Source: a virus
Length of the DNA stretch: 32,099 bases
Virus record (IMG/VR): IMGVR_UViG_3300042341_000555
Coordinates: 1-32,099 of that record
Strand: one strand, 5' to 3'
The notes under the pieces are model-generated. The model saw nothing but the letters and a program-made list of their open reading frames with translations. It did not search any database and was not told the DNA's origin. Below, in pieces: positions 13,184 through 19,930 of the stretch; the stretch's first letter is position 1, and every line of letters starts with the position of its first letter. The position numbers and the translations under genes were made by a program.

Positions 13184-15322
13184 ATGACAACTATTGCCAA
13201 AAAGTCTATCCTCGCTCGTCTTCTTGCCCGTGAAAATATCACGGTCGAACAGACTAATCATCACACTGCCTTCTTTGACGTAGAACGCCGTATCCTTGGT
13301 CTTCCTTATTGGAAAGACGTCGGGAACGACCTCTACGATTTGCTCGTTGGCCATGAGATTGGTCACGCTCTTCATACTCCGGCTGATGGTTGGCATGAGT
13401 CGACTAGCGATATCCCGGGATGCCCTCGCTCTTATGTCAACATCGTCGAAGATATCCGCATCGAAAAGCTAGTGCTTCGTGAGTTCCCTGGTCTTTATGG
13501 GTCCTTCATGCGCGGTTATCAAGATCTTCTTGATCGTGACTTCTTCGGTATCAAAAACGAAAATGTTAACAAACTCTCGTTTATGAACCGGCTCAATATC
13601 TTCTCGAAAAGCCGTGGGTTGGTGAAAGTCAAGTTCTCCAAGAAAGAACAACCCTACGTCAATCGCGCTATGGCAGTTGAGACTTGGGATGATGTTATTG
13701 CTTCTTGCCGTGAACTCTATGCTTTCATGAAAGATGAGCTCGACACTGCTATCAAAGCTCAACAAGAACTGGAAGAAGCTATGAAGAAGGCTGGTATTAA
13801 GCCTCCCATGGGTATTCCTTCAAAGATCGTCGTCAGCAAGGGTAATGGAAATTCTGGCGAAAAGTCTGAGCCAATGTCGGAAGAGCTGAAAGAAGCTATC
13901 CTCAACGGTGAAGTCGAGATCGAAGTTGACGTCGATAGCTTCAAACAAGAACAAGAAGAAAAGAATGAAGAAGGCGGTGATATTCCGATCACCGTCGATG
14001 CCGAAGACAATATCGAAGGTGTTGAAACTGACGCTCTCTTCCGTTCCGCTATCGCTCGTTCGCTAGTCGACTCAGTCAATGCTGGCGGATCGACCCTTTA
14101 TGCTAAGGGTCCGACTAAGGCAATGGCCAACGCAATCACTTCTCAATACGAAGCAGTAAAGAAAGGTCGCTATAAGAAAGTCGACTCAGCTGACTTTCCT
14201 GTGAAGAATTACATTCGCTTTATGTCTGACTTGAAAGACTCTGTCACGGTGATGGTGAAAGAGTTTGAGATGCGTAAGACTGCCCGCCGCTTTGCTCGGG
14301 CTCGGACCTCGACCAAAGGTTCGCTTGACGTTAACGTTCTTCATAAGTATAAGTTTGAAGACAACCTCTTCAAACAAGTGACTCACCTCGACGATGATCA
14401 GTCGCATGGTATGATGATGTTAATCGACTACTCTGGTTCGATGCATGGCATCCTGCCGAAAGTGATCAAACAAGTTCTCATCCTTTCTACCTTCTGCAAG
14501 CGGGTCAATATTCCTTTCGAGGTCTATGGCTTCACAAATCCTTACGGTGTTGGGTATGACTTCGGTGTTAAGGTTCGTGCTGCTAAACATGATCTGACTG
14601 CGGTCAACATGGGCAACACCCACGTGTTCAAGCTTATCGACTCGTCGATGCCGAAGAAAGTCTACGAAGAAGCCTTTAAAACTCTCTTTGCTCAGACCGG
14701 TCCAAATCGTCGGCAATGGATGGGTGCCCTTGAGACAATGGGTGGCACACCTCTCGACACTGCTATTCTTGCTATGTATCACCACATTGCTGACTTCAGG
14801 GTCAAGCACAATGTTCAAAAAATGAACTTCATCACTTTGACAGACGGTCAAGGCGATGGTCTTGGTATCGAAAACGGTATCGATGTTCGCGGTCAATCGT
14901 CGCGAGGCTACAATAAGCGTGTGATCGATATTCTGGGTCAGAAGCTCGCCGTTAACTATGGTTATGGTGCTATTACTCCTTGTCTTCTGAATGGCCTTCG
15001 CAACATGGGTGTGCGCACTATGAACTACCATTTGGTTTCTACTGGTGAGATCAAATATCAGATTGGTGCTCGCGATCCTCAAGAACTTGCTGATGCTCTT
15101 GCTCAAGTCAACAAAGATGGATGTGTTGTTATTGATAGTAACAATGGTTACGATCGTCAGATCTTCACTGTCCTCGGTGGCACTTCTAATGTTAAAGATG
15201 AAGATAGTGAAGATGATCTAGACGAAGATACTCGTGGGATCGCTTCGGCTTTCGCTAACAAAGCTTTCAAGCGCAAACAAAGCCGTTTGATTGCAGCAAA
15301 ATTTGCAGAAATTGTCAGTTAA
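13184..15322 (+). CDS. Large metallopeptidase-like vWA protein (CobT-like)
   Basis: A 712-residue protein. The N-terminal part has VGHEIGHALHT (HExxH at 57-61) and NIVEDIRIE (Glu near 89), a zincin-type metal site. An acidic/coiled middle region (QEQEEKNEEGG) follows. The C-terminal half is a vWA domain with MIDAS motif DYSGS (Asp415, Ser417, Ser419) and TLTDGQGDG. The architecture resembles CobT-like proteins that pair with MoxR/CobS AAA+ ATPases, and such an ATPase is the next gene. No CobN-like chelatase is present. It may remodel or degrade a host or phage complex; the target is not known. Confidence 0.8.
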   Translation: MTTIAKKSILARLLARENITVEQTNHHTAFFDVERRILGLPYWKDVGNDLYDLLVGHEIGHALHTPADGWHESTSDIPGCPRSYVNIVEDIRIEKLVLREFPGLYGSFMRGYQDLLDRDFFGIKNENVNKLSFMNRLNIFSKSRGLVKVKFSKKEQPYVNRAMAVETWDDVIASCRELYAFMKDELDTAIKAQQELEEAMKKAGIKPPMGIPSKIVVSKGNGNSGEKSEPMSEELKEAILNGEVEIEVDVDSFKQEQEEKNEEGGDIPITVDAEDNIEGVETDALFRSAIARSLVDSVNAGGSTLYAKGPTKAMANAITSQYEAVKKGRYKKVDSADFPVKNYIRFMSDLKDSVTVMVKEFEMRKTARRFARARTSTKGSLDVNVLHKYKFEDNLFKQVTHLDDDQSHGMMMLIDYSGSMHGILPKVIKQVLILSTFCKRVNIPFEVYGFTNPYGVGYDFGVKVRAAKHDLTAVNMGNTHVFKLIDSSMPKKVYEEAFKTLFAQTGPNRRQWMGALETMGGTPLDTAILAMYHHIADFRVKHNVQKMNFITLTDGQGDGLGIENGIDVRGQSSRGYNKRVIDILGQKLAVNYGYGAITPCLLNGLRNMGVRTMNYHLVSTGEIKYQIGARDPQELADALAQVNKDGCVVIDSNNGYDRQIFTVLGGTSNVKDEDSEDDLDEDTRGIASAFANKAFKRKQSRLIAAKFAEIVS

Positions 15323-15326
15323 GGGG

Positions 15327-15355
15327 TTGACATTTACCCTTAACTGGCTTATATA
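15327..15355 (+). promoter_or_regulatory. Early promoter with AGTAAGC leader
   Basis: TTGACA at 15327-15332, a 17-bp spacer and TATATA at 15350-15355, then GATCTAGTAAGCTAAGCAAC, a variant of the shared leader. Confidence 0.85.
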
Positions 15356-15390
15356 GATCTAGTAAGCTAAGCAACATTATGGAGACTTCC

Positions 15391-16521
15391 GTGACTGACG
15401 TTCAAAACTTCATCAACGCTATCCGTGAATCAAATCCCGAAACCACTTCCTTCACTCGCAAAGCTCTTCTCGACTTTGCTGACGCCCATGGTATCAAACA
15501 TAACGTTGTTTGGGGTGTGATCAAATCTGTCCCCGCCGTTAAGCGCGGTGTCTATGATCTCGCTGCGACTGTTACTCAACTTCGCCCTACTCCTCCTATT
15601 GCTCCTGCGATCGTTCTCTCTGAAGAAGGTACGTATGTTCCTAAACGTGTCAAGACCTACGTAAAGTGGGGACACTTCAAAGACATCTCGACCATCATCG
15701 ACTCGAAGATGTTTTACCCGGTCTATGTCACCGGCCTCTCGGGTAACGGTAAGACCATGATGGTTGAACAGGCTTGTGCCGAAGCCAATCGTGAATACAT
15801 CCGTGTTCAGATCACTCCTGAGACTGATGAGGATGATTTGATTGGCGGCTTCCGACTGGTTAACGGTGAGACTGTCTTCTCGAAGGGTCCAGTCATCAAA
15901 GCCATGGAAGCTGGTGCAATCCTTTTGGTCGACGAGATTGACCGTGGTTCGAATAAGCTCATGGCTCTTCAGGGTGTTCTCGAAGGTAAGCCAGTTCTCA
16001 TCAAAAAGACTGGTGAGCTCGTGACTCCGGCGCTTGGTTTCAACGTGATCGCAACTTCGAACACCAAGGGTAAGGGTTCTGAGGATGGCCGCTTCATCGC
16101 TGCCACGATCATCGATGAAGCTTTCCTTGAGCGCTTCACTATCACAATGGAACAACCCTACCCCACTGCTCCAGTTGAGAAGAAGATCGTTGTCAAACAC
16201 ATGGAACTCTATGGCCAAGTTGACGATGACTTCGCTGAGAACCTGACGAAGTGGTCGTCTGCTATCCGCAAGACCTTTGATGATGGCGGTATTGACGAGA
16301 TCATCTCCACTCGTCGGCTGTGCCATATTGCTCAGACCTTCGCGATCTTCAAAGATCGTAAGAAGTCGATTGACCTCTGTGTTTCTCGCTTTGATGAAGA
16401 TACTCGGGCTGCCTTCGTCGACCTTTACACGAAGATTGATGCAGCTGCTTCTGCTCCGAGCGGAAAGACTCATATCACTAGCAATCCTGACGACGACTAC
16501 CGTAACGACTCTCCTTTCTGA
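15391..16521 (+). CDS. cobS: CobS/MoxR-like AAA+ ATPase
   Basis: 376 residues from GTG 15391, preferred because GGAG (15381-15384) is six bases upstream; the in-frame ATG 15379 has no RBS. Walker A is GLSGNGKT (115-122), Walker B ILLVDEID (177-184), with DEDDLIGGFRL and SNTKGKG as MoxR/CobS hallmarks and the arginine-finger region EAFLERFT. CobS-like ATPases are known in cyanophages, where a link to cobalamin synthesis was proposed; MoxR ATPases generally work with vWA partners, and here the partner is the preceding gene. The two probably form one complex. Confidence 0.88.
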   Translation: MTDVQNFINAIRESNPETTSFTRKALLDFADAHGIKHNVVWGVIKSVPAVKRGVYDLAATVTQLRPTPPIAPAIVLSEEGTYVPKRVKTYVKWGHFKDISTIIDSKMFYPVYVTGLSGNGKTMMVEQACAEANREYIRVQITPETDEDDLIGGFRLVNGETVFSKGPVIKAMEAGAILLVDEIDRGSNKLMALQGVLEGKPVLIKKTGELVTPALGFNVIATSNTKGKGSEDGRFIAATIIDEAFLERFTITMEQPYPTAPVEKKIVVKHMELYGQVDDDFAENLTKWSSAIRKTFDDGGIDEIISTRRLCHIAQTFAIFKDRKKSIDLCVSRFDEDTRAAFVDLYTKIDAAASAPSGKTHITSNPDDDYRNDSPF

Positions 16522-16529
16522 GGTAAATG

Positions 16530-16874
16530 ATGATTAAGTATCTTGGAGTGGCAGCTGCTTTGGCTGCCACTTACGGAGTCGAAGGTGCGATTGAATTCAC
16601 CGCTGTTATTCTCGCGATTCTCGCTTCAATGTTCTATTTCGTAGCGATTCGTTTGTTTACCGGTTTATCACAAGCAGCTCTTTCGATCGACTTTGATATT
16701 CATCATCTTGTTATGGTGTATATGATCTACGTGACTATGACCGTGTTGGTGTTTATGAGTCCTTACTCCTATGTTGCCATTGCTGCTCTTCCGTGGTTGA
16801 TCATTCAAGGTGCAGCTAATGTCCTTTCGCTTCTGATCAAGTTTGACATCATCGGAATCGAAGACAAGGAATAA
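16530..16874 (+). CDS. Multi-span membrane protein, unknown
   Basis: 114 residues from ATG 16530, which is 5 bp after GAGGT 16520-16524; the ATG at 16527 is too close. There are about three to four hydrophobic segments: EFTAVILAILASMFYFVAI, HLVMVYMIYVTMTVLVFM and YVAIAALPWLIIQG. It follows the ATPase by 8 bp and may be co-transcribed with it. No family recognised. Confidence 0.7.
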   Translation: MIKYLGVAAALAATYGVEGAIEFTAVILAILASMFYFVAIRLFTGLSQAALSIDFDIHHLVMVYMIYVTMTVLVFMSPYSYVAIAALPWLIIQGAANVLSLLIKFDIIGIEDKE

Positions 16875-16904
16875 GCAAGTTTTTGCTTATCGCGAAATTA
16901 AATG

Positions 16905-16933
16905 TTGACATGATGACCTGTATGGAATAAATA
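16905..16933 (+). promoter_or_regulatory. Overlapping early and late promoter for the endolysin
   Basis: TTGACA at 16905-16910 with a 17-bp spacer leads to TAAATA at 16928-16933. The same bases form AATAAATA (16926-16933), a one-mismatch late element. Confidence 0.6.
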
Positions 16934-16971
16934 TTAGTTACCAAAGTAGGAAACAACAGAGGTAATTTCCC

Positions 16972-17499
16972 TTGAAATTTTTAGTAAACTTAAGCTCAGC
17001 CGTAGCGGCTGCAGCCCTAATCTCTTTTATGCCTGATGCTGTAGTTTCGGCATATAACCCAGACTTCGATGTTCCGGCTATTGAAAATTATAATGAGCAG
17101 CGTGAATGCTTAGCTCTTAACATTTATCACGAAGCAAAAGGTGAATCTGAACTCGGCCAAAGAGCTGTTGCATATGTGACGCTCAACAGGGCAAGTGATG
17201 ATCGCTATCCAGACGATGTATGCGGTGTCGTTAAACAAGCTCGGCTTGGAAAAGATGGCTTGCCTCGTCGCAATCAGTGCCAGTTCTCTTGGTATTGTGA
17301 TGGCAGATCGGATGAAATTCAAAATCAAGAATCGTACCAACAAGCATTACAGGTCGCGACGGTTGTTATAAATACGTATGGTTCTTCATTCGACCCGACG
17401 ATGGGTGCAACCATGTATCACGCAGACTCAGTTAAGCCAAAGTGGCGTAAATCGTTTGAAGAGACTACTCAAATCGAAAATCACATCTTTTATCGCTAA
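16972..17499 (+). CDS. Exported SleB-type cell-wall hydrolase (endolysin)
   Basis: 175 residues beginning at TTG 16972, set by AGAGGT at 16958-16963. It has a cleavable or anchor-type N-terminal signal (MKFLVNLSSAVAAAALISF, then AVVSA). The SleB/hydrolase_2 domain shows CLALNIYHEAKGES (catalytic Glu), GQRAVAYVTLNR, CQFSWYCDG and ATMYHADSVKPKW. SleB enzymes cut peptidoglycan glycan strands. A signal peptide means export by the host Sec system rather than release through a holin, as in SAR or Sec-dependent endolysins. A perfect TATAAATA lies within it at 17367-17374. Confidence 0.87.
   Translation: MKFLVNLSSAVAAAALISFMPDAVVSAYNPDFDVPAIENYNEQRECLALNIYHEAKGESELGQRAVAYVTLNRASDDRYPDDVCGVVKQARLGKDGLPRRNQCQFSWYCDGRSDEIQNQESYQQALQVATVVINTYGSSFDPTMGATMYHADSVKPKWRKSFEETTQIENHIFYR
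17367..17374 (+). promoter_or_regulatory. Possible internal late promoter TATAAATA
   Basis: A perfect late element inside the endolysin gene, about 136 bp upstream of the next start (17510). Position makes use for that gene plausible, but chance is not excluded. Confidence 0.35.
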
Positions 17500-17509
17500 G
17501 GAGTAAGGC

Positions 17510-17776
17510 ATGACTCGAGTCGTACAAAGGGTACAGATCACCAGTGATAGTGCAACTATCCGAACATCTGTAGGTGCATTCAAAGTTCTAACCGCACATG
17601 AACGAGAAGGCACACCAACTGTTTGGTACGAAACACTCGAGAAGCCTGTGGTTCCAATTGACGTGACGTTCACTGTAGTCCCAACAGGCAGTGCCGTTCC
17701 AGAACACTCGATCTATGTTGGAACCGCTTTTAATGATGGCAAAGCTTCTCATATCTATCAACACCCAGACATCTGA
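17510..17776 (+). CDS. DUF7352-like protein (88 aa)
   Basis: The chain has a beta-rich pattern with TPTVWYETLEKP, FTVVPTGSAVPEHSIYVGT and SHIYQ near the end. It resembles DUF7352, a small phage family whose members share a V-W-x-L-V/E ... F-x-V-x-G-T-G ... Y-V-G-T ... H-V pattern. No function is known. AAGGAGTAAGG precedes the ATG. It follows the endolysin by 10 bp and may share its transcript. Confidence 0.75.
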   Translation: MTRVVQRVQITSDSATIRTSVGAFKVLTAHEREGTPTVWYETLEKPVVPIDVTFTVVPTGSAVPEHSIYVGTAFNDGKASHIYQHPDI

Positions 17777-17784
17777 GGTAACTA

Positions 17785-17874
17785 ATGGAGAAACAAGAAG
17801 AACAAAAAGAAGCTCCATCTGCGCCTAGACACGAAGAATACCTTGAGAAACAACGTCGATATGATAAAGGTTAA
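17785..17874 (+). CDS. Tiny charged protein (29 aa), tentative
   Basis: ATG 17785 is 5 bp after GAGGT 17775-17779 and encodes MEKQEEQKEAPSAPRHEEYL followed by EKQRRYDKG. The good RBS and tight spacing after the preceding gene support translation, but length alone gives little evidence. Confidence 0.45.
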   Translation: MEKQEEQKEAPSAPRHEEYLEKQRRYDKG

Positions 17875-17882
17875 AATTTTAG

Positions 17883-17913
17883 TTGACATTAACGAGTAGA
17901 TAGTATATAAATA
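17883..17913 (+). promoter_or_regulatory. Dual early/late promoter for the tmRNA gene
   Basis: TTGACA at 17883-17888, a 17-bp spacer and TATAAA at 17906-17911. The same site reads TATAAATA (17906-17913), a perfect late element. Transcription would start near 17918. Confidence 0.75.
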
Positions 17914-17918
17914 TACTT

Positions 17919-17979
17919 GTAGTGATGATATTCACTGAACACGTTCTGGACACCGGGGCAGTACCGGTCGGGTCCACCA
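17919..17979 (+). ncRNA. tmRNA acceptor piece
   Basis: Carries the T-arm stem of five perfect pairs, the seven-base acceptor 3' strand, discriminator A and genomic CCA. The left end is set by the predicted transcription start; processing may trim it. Confidence 0.8.
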
Positions 17980-18055
17980 CAGATACATTAGAAGACGTTC
18001 TCTACCGTATAGCGCGGCTGAAGTCAACAGGGTGGTTGATTAATGTATCTTTGAT

Positions 18056-18230
18056 GGGCCCGAAATTAGGATCGACAGGCGGACTAGGCAGGATGGAGCT
18101 ATCGGGATCTAAGCACCGTTATCGCGAAGAAAATAACAAATGCAAATGAAAATTCTGCACCTGTAGCTTACGCTCTCGCAGCCTAATCTACTTGGGTTGG
18201 CAACTTACCTCGAAACAGAAAAGTTGCGCT
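18056..18230 (+). ncRNA. tmRNA coding piece
   Basis: Starts at the base that pairs with the acceptor strand, where RNase P would cut. GTTAT (18118-18122) can pair with ATAAC (18133-18137) just before the tag. After the tag, GCAACTT (18200-18206) pairs with AAGTTGC (18221-18227), a likely 3' hairpin. The exact 3' end is a guess. Confidence 0.75.
18142..18186 (+). other. tmRNA tag reading frame: ANENSAPVAYALAA
   Basis: Resume codon GCA at 18142, 14 codons and TAA at 18184-18186. The ending YALAA is the classic protease-recognition end of ssrA tags, and ANEN at the front matches the usual A-N-D/E start. Confidence 0.88.
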
Positions 18231-18263
18231 CACACACAACACATAACACACGAGGCATATAAC

Positions 18264-19118
18264 ATGGCATCACGTCGCATTACTGCACAAGCAGCGGTTA
18301 TCCCAACTTACATTGGTGGATACGTTCAACCTACTACTTCCGCAATTCCTGGAACTATTACGTTGGGCTTGACTCAATCAGTCGCTCAACCAGCAAATCT
18401 CGGCCAAGCTTTCAAACCTAAGCGGGCTGGCAAAAATCCAAATCTATCTCACATCATCTTCGTCCTCGACGAATCCTCTTCGATGTCGTCTTGCTGGGAT
18501 CAAACTATCTCGGGCTACAACGAATATCTGAAGGCTCAGAAAGAAGACGCTGAAAAGACTGGCATCAAAACTCTGGTTTCGCTCTACAAATTCAATGGTC
18601 ATAATGTAGATTGCATTTTCGATCGTCAAGACGTTCAAGAAGTAACTCCTCTGACGAAGTCAAGCTACCGCCCAAGCGGTGGTACCAACCTTCTCGACGC
18701 TATGGGTGGTGTCATGCTTAAGCTTAATATTCTTCTTGCAGAAAAGAAGAAGGCCGATCGTGAATCGGTTATCGTCACTATTCTTACTGACGGCGAAGAG
18801 AATCAGTCTCGCACCTTCCGTAACGAAGACATCAAAGTGATGGTCGAAAAAGCAGAAGGTAAGAACTGGGGCTTCATGTTCCTCGGTGCAAACATTGACG
18901 CATTCCATGCCGGTGCTGCTATGGGTTTCAACCAGAACAACACAATGCAGTTCTCTACTGCTAATGCCGCTGAAACCTTCCGTTCAGCTTCTGCAATGAC
19001 TTCTCGTATGAAAGGTGACTATGCTTCTGGTATGGCCACTATGAATTCTTACGCTGTATCGGCATTCAATGACGCTGAGCGTAAAGCCGCTGTAGGTGAT
19101 AAAGATGCAGGGAAATAA
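18264..19118 (+). CDS. Stand-alone vWA-domain protein
   Basis: 284 residues from ATG 18264, eight bases after GAGG; the longer in-frame ORF runs back into the tmRNA and is not used. The N-terminus is Ala/Thr/Pro rich. The vWA fold has the MIDAS motif IFVLDESSSM (Asp69, Ser71, Ser73), GGTNLLDAM with the conserved Thr, and VTILTDGEENQS. After it, a helical segment ends the chain. vWA proteins often partner MoxR-type ATPases, and one lies 2 kb upstream. Similar proteins occur in T4-like phages without known role. Confidence 0.85.
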   Translation: MASRRITAQAAVIPTYIGGYVQPTTSAIPGTITLGLTQSVAQPANLGQAFKPKRAGKNPNLSHIIFVLDESSSMSSCWDQTISGYNEYLKAQKEDAEKTGIKTLVSLYKFNGHNVDCIFDRQDVQEVTPLTKSSYRPSGGTNLLDAMGGVMLKLNILLAEKKKADRESVIVTILTDGEENQSRTFRNEDIKVMVEKAEGKNWGFMFLGANIDAFHAGAAMGFNQNNTMQFSTANAAETFRSASAMTSRMKGDYASGMATMNSYAVSAFNDAERKAAVGDKDAGK

Positions 19119-19365
19119 GAACCCATACGAAGTTCGTCTTGATATCATGAAGATGGCACAAGATATGCTTGACCGTGAGACACAAATGAAACAGGACGCG
19201 TTTTTTGCTAAGCTTGATACCCTTCGAGCTGCAAATAACAACATCGATGCAATAAATAAATTCATCGACGAAAACCAACCGAAGATGTACAACGAGAGCG
19301 AACTGGTGAACCGCTCTACTGCATTGTACGCCTTTGTTAATAACTCCACCACAAACAAATCCTAA
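19105..19365 (+). CDS. Helical unknown protein (86 aa)
   Basis: ATG 19105 is chosen because AGGTG lies six bases upstream; the ORF could also open at GTG 19096. It overlaps the vWA stop by 14 bp. The chain is mostly charged helix (EVRLDIMKMAQDMLDRETQMK, then NNIDAINKFIDE) with a Ser/Thr/Asn-rich end. It is probably coupled to the vWA gene. No family recognised. Confidence 0.7.
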   Translation: MQGNKNPYEVRLDIMKMAQDMLDRETQMKQDAFFAKLDTLRAANNNIDAINKFIDENQPKMYNESELVNRSTALYAFVNNSTTNKS

Positions 19366-19376
19366 GGAGAATATAA

Positions 19377-19766
19377 ATGATGAAATTTCTGATGGCTACC
19401 GCCGCTGTTGTTGCAATGACTTCGAGTGCTTCGGCTCTTGACTTTGGCAACGGTCTTGCTCTTAACACTGAGCTTGTTACCGAGTACAACACTGATACCA
19501 CTGTTGCTACTTCTGTATTGACCCCTCGTCTTGGCTATGCACCAATCGAAGGTCTTGCAGTTTGGGCTGAGACCGACATTGCTATCTATAACGGCGATCA
19601 CTTCATCAAGTTTGATAGCACCACTTTTGAAGGTGCGGTGTTGGGTGCAACCTATGTGCCTAATGTTAACCTTGGACCGGCAAGTGTCGAGGCATATCTC
19701 GAGAATAACTTCGACGGCAACCTCGAGTATATCGACAGCATCGTTGGTGTATCGTTTAGCTTCTAA
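19377..19766 (+). CDS. Exported beta-barrel-like envelope protein (129 aa)
   Basis: It has a clear signal peptide (MMKFLMATAAVVAMTSSASA, cut before LDFGNG). The mature part alternates short strands with turn residues (LALNTELVTEYN, GLAVWAETDIAIYN, ASVEAYLENNF) and ends in the aromatic GVSFSF, the kind of C-terminal Phe used for outer-membrane barrel insertion. At ~109 mature residues it is short for a porin, but could form an 8-strand barrel or a periplasmic protein. AAGGAG lies 8 bp upstream. A strong terminator follows. Confidence 0.75.
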   Translation: MMKFLMATAAVVAMTSSASALDFGNGLALNTELVTEYNTDTTVATSVLTPRLGYAPIEGLAVWAETDIAIYNGDHFIKFDSTTFEGAVLGATYVPNVNLGPASVEAYLENNFDGNLEYIDSIVGVSFSF

Positions 19767-19803
19767 GCTACACTGACGTCGGGTGGTTACGTAATAAACC
19801 CGT

Positions 19804-19831
19804 GTGGAGCCATGGTTAGCTCCACTTTTTT
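19804..19831 (+). terminator. Rho-independent terminator before pstS
   Basis: A perfect 7-bp stem GTGGAGC (19804-19810) with GCTCCAC (19819-19825), an 8-nt loop and T6. It separates the barrel-like gene from pstS. Confidence 0.88.
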
Positions 19832-19859
19832 ACAAAACTATAATATAGATTTAACCCAA

Positions 19860-19888
19860 TTGTTACAATCATGGTATAAATTTATAAT
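19860..19888 (+). promoter_or_regulatory. pstS promoter
   Basis: TTGTTA at 19860-19865, a 17-bp spacer and a perfect TATAAT at 19883-19888. TATAAATT at 19875-19882 is a one-mismatch late element in the same region. No convincing Pho box is seen. Confidence 0.65.
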
Positions 19889-19930
19889 GTGAGGAAGCAA
19901 ACCGCAAGCCTCTCGTTGTGGAGAAATTGA

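Larger units (their letters stand above)
17919..18230 (+). ncRNA. ssrA: Permuted two-piece tmRNA (ssrA), alphaproteobacterial type
   Basis: tmRNA rescues stalled ribosomes and adds a degradation tag. The order here is reversed, as in permuted ssrA genes: the 3' acceptor piece comes first and the 5' coding piece second, joined by a spacer of about 76 bp. The acceptor piece has a T-arm (ACCGG 17952-17956, loop GGCAGTA, CCGGT 17964-17968), the acceptor 3' strand CGGGTCC (17969-17975), A, and an encoded CCA at 17977-17979. The coding piece begins GGGCCCG at 18056-18062, which pairs with CGGGTCC (one G-U), then AAATTAGGATCGACAGGC, the conserved D-region. The tag reading frame follows at 18142. Right end is approximate. 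Confidence 0.88.

Noticed and set aside
14420-15106. Minus-strand frame of 228 codons opposite the vWA gene
   Set aside because: Shadow of the vWA coding sequence; composition mirrors the plus-strand codons.
15430-16473. Long minus-strand frame (347 codons) opposite the CobS-like gene
   Set aside because: Antisense shadow of a clear AAA+ gene; no RBS and no recognisable motif.
17922-18149. 75-aa open frame starting MMIFTEHVLDTG
   Set aside because: It lies entirely on the tmRNA acceptor and coding pieces, has no RBS and starts beside the transcription start. The RNA explains the sequence.
18192-18263. N-terminal extension of the vWA protein
   Set aside because: It runs into the tmRNA 3' hairpin and has no RBS; ATG 18264 with GAGG upstream is the better start.
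19860-19877. Pho-box-like repeat upstream of pstS
   Set aside because: TTGTTAC-N4-ATGGTAT matches the CTGTCAT-type repeats at only about 9 of 14 positions and lies too near the -10.
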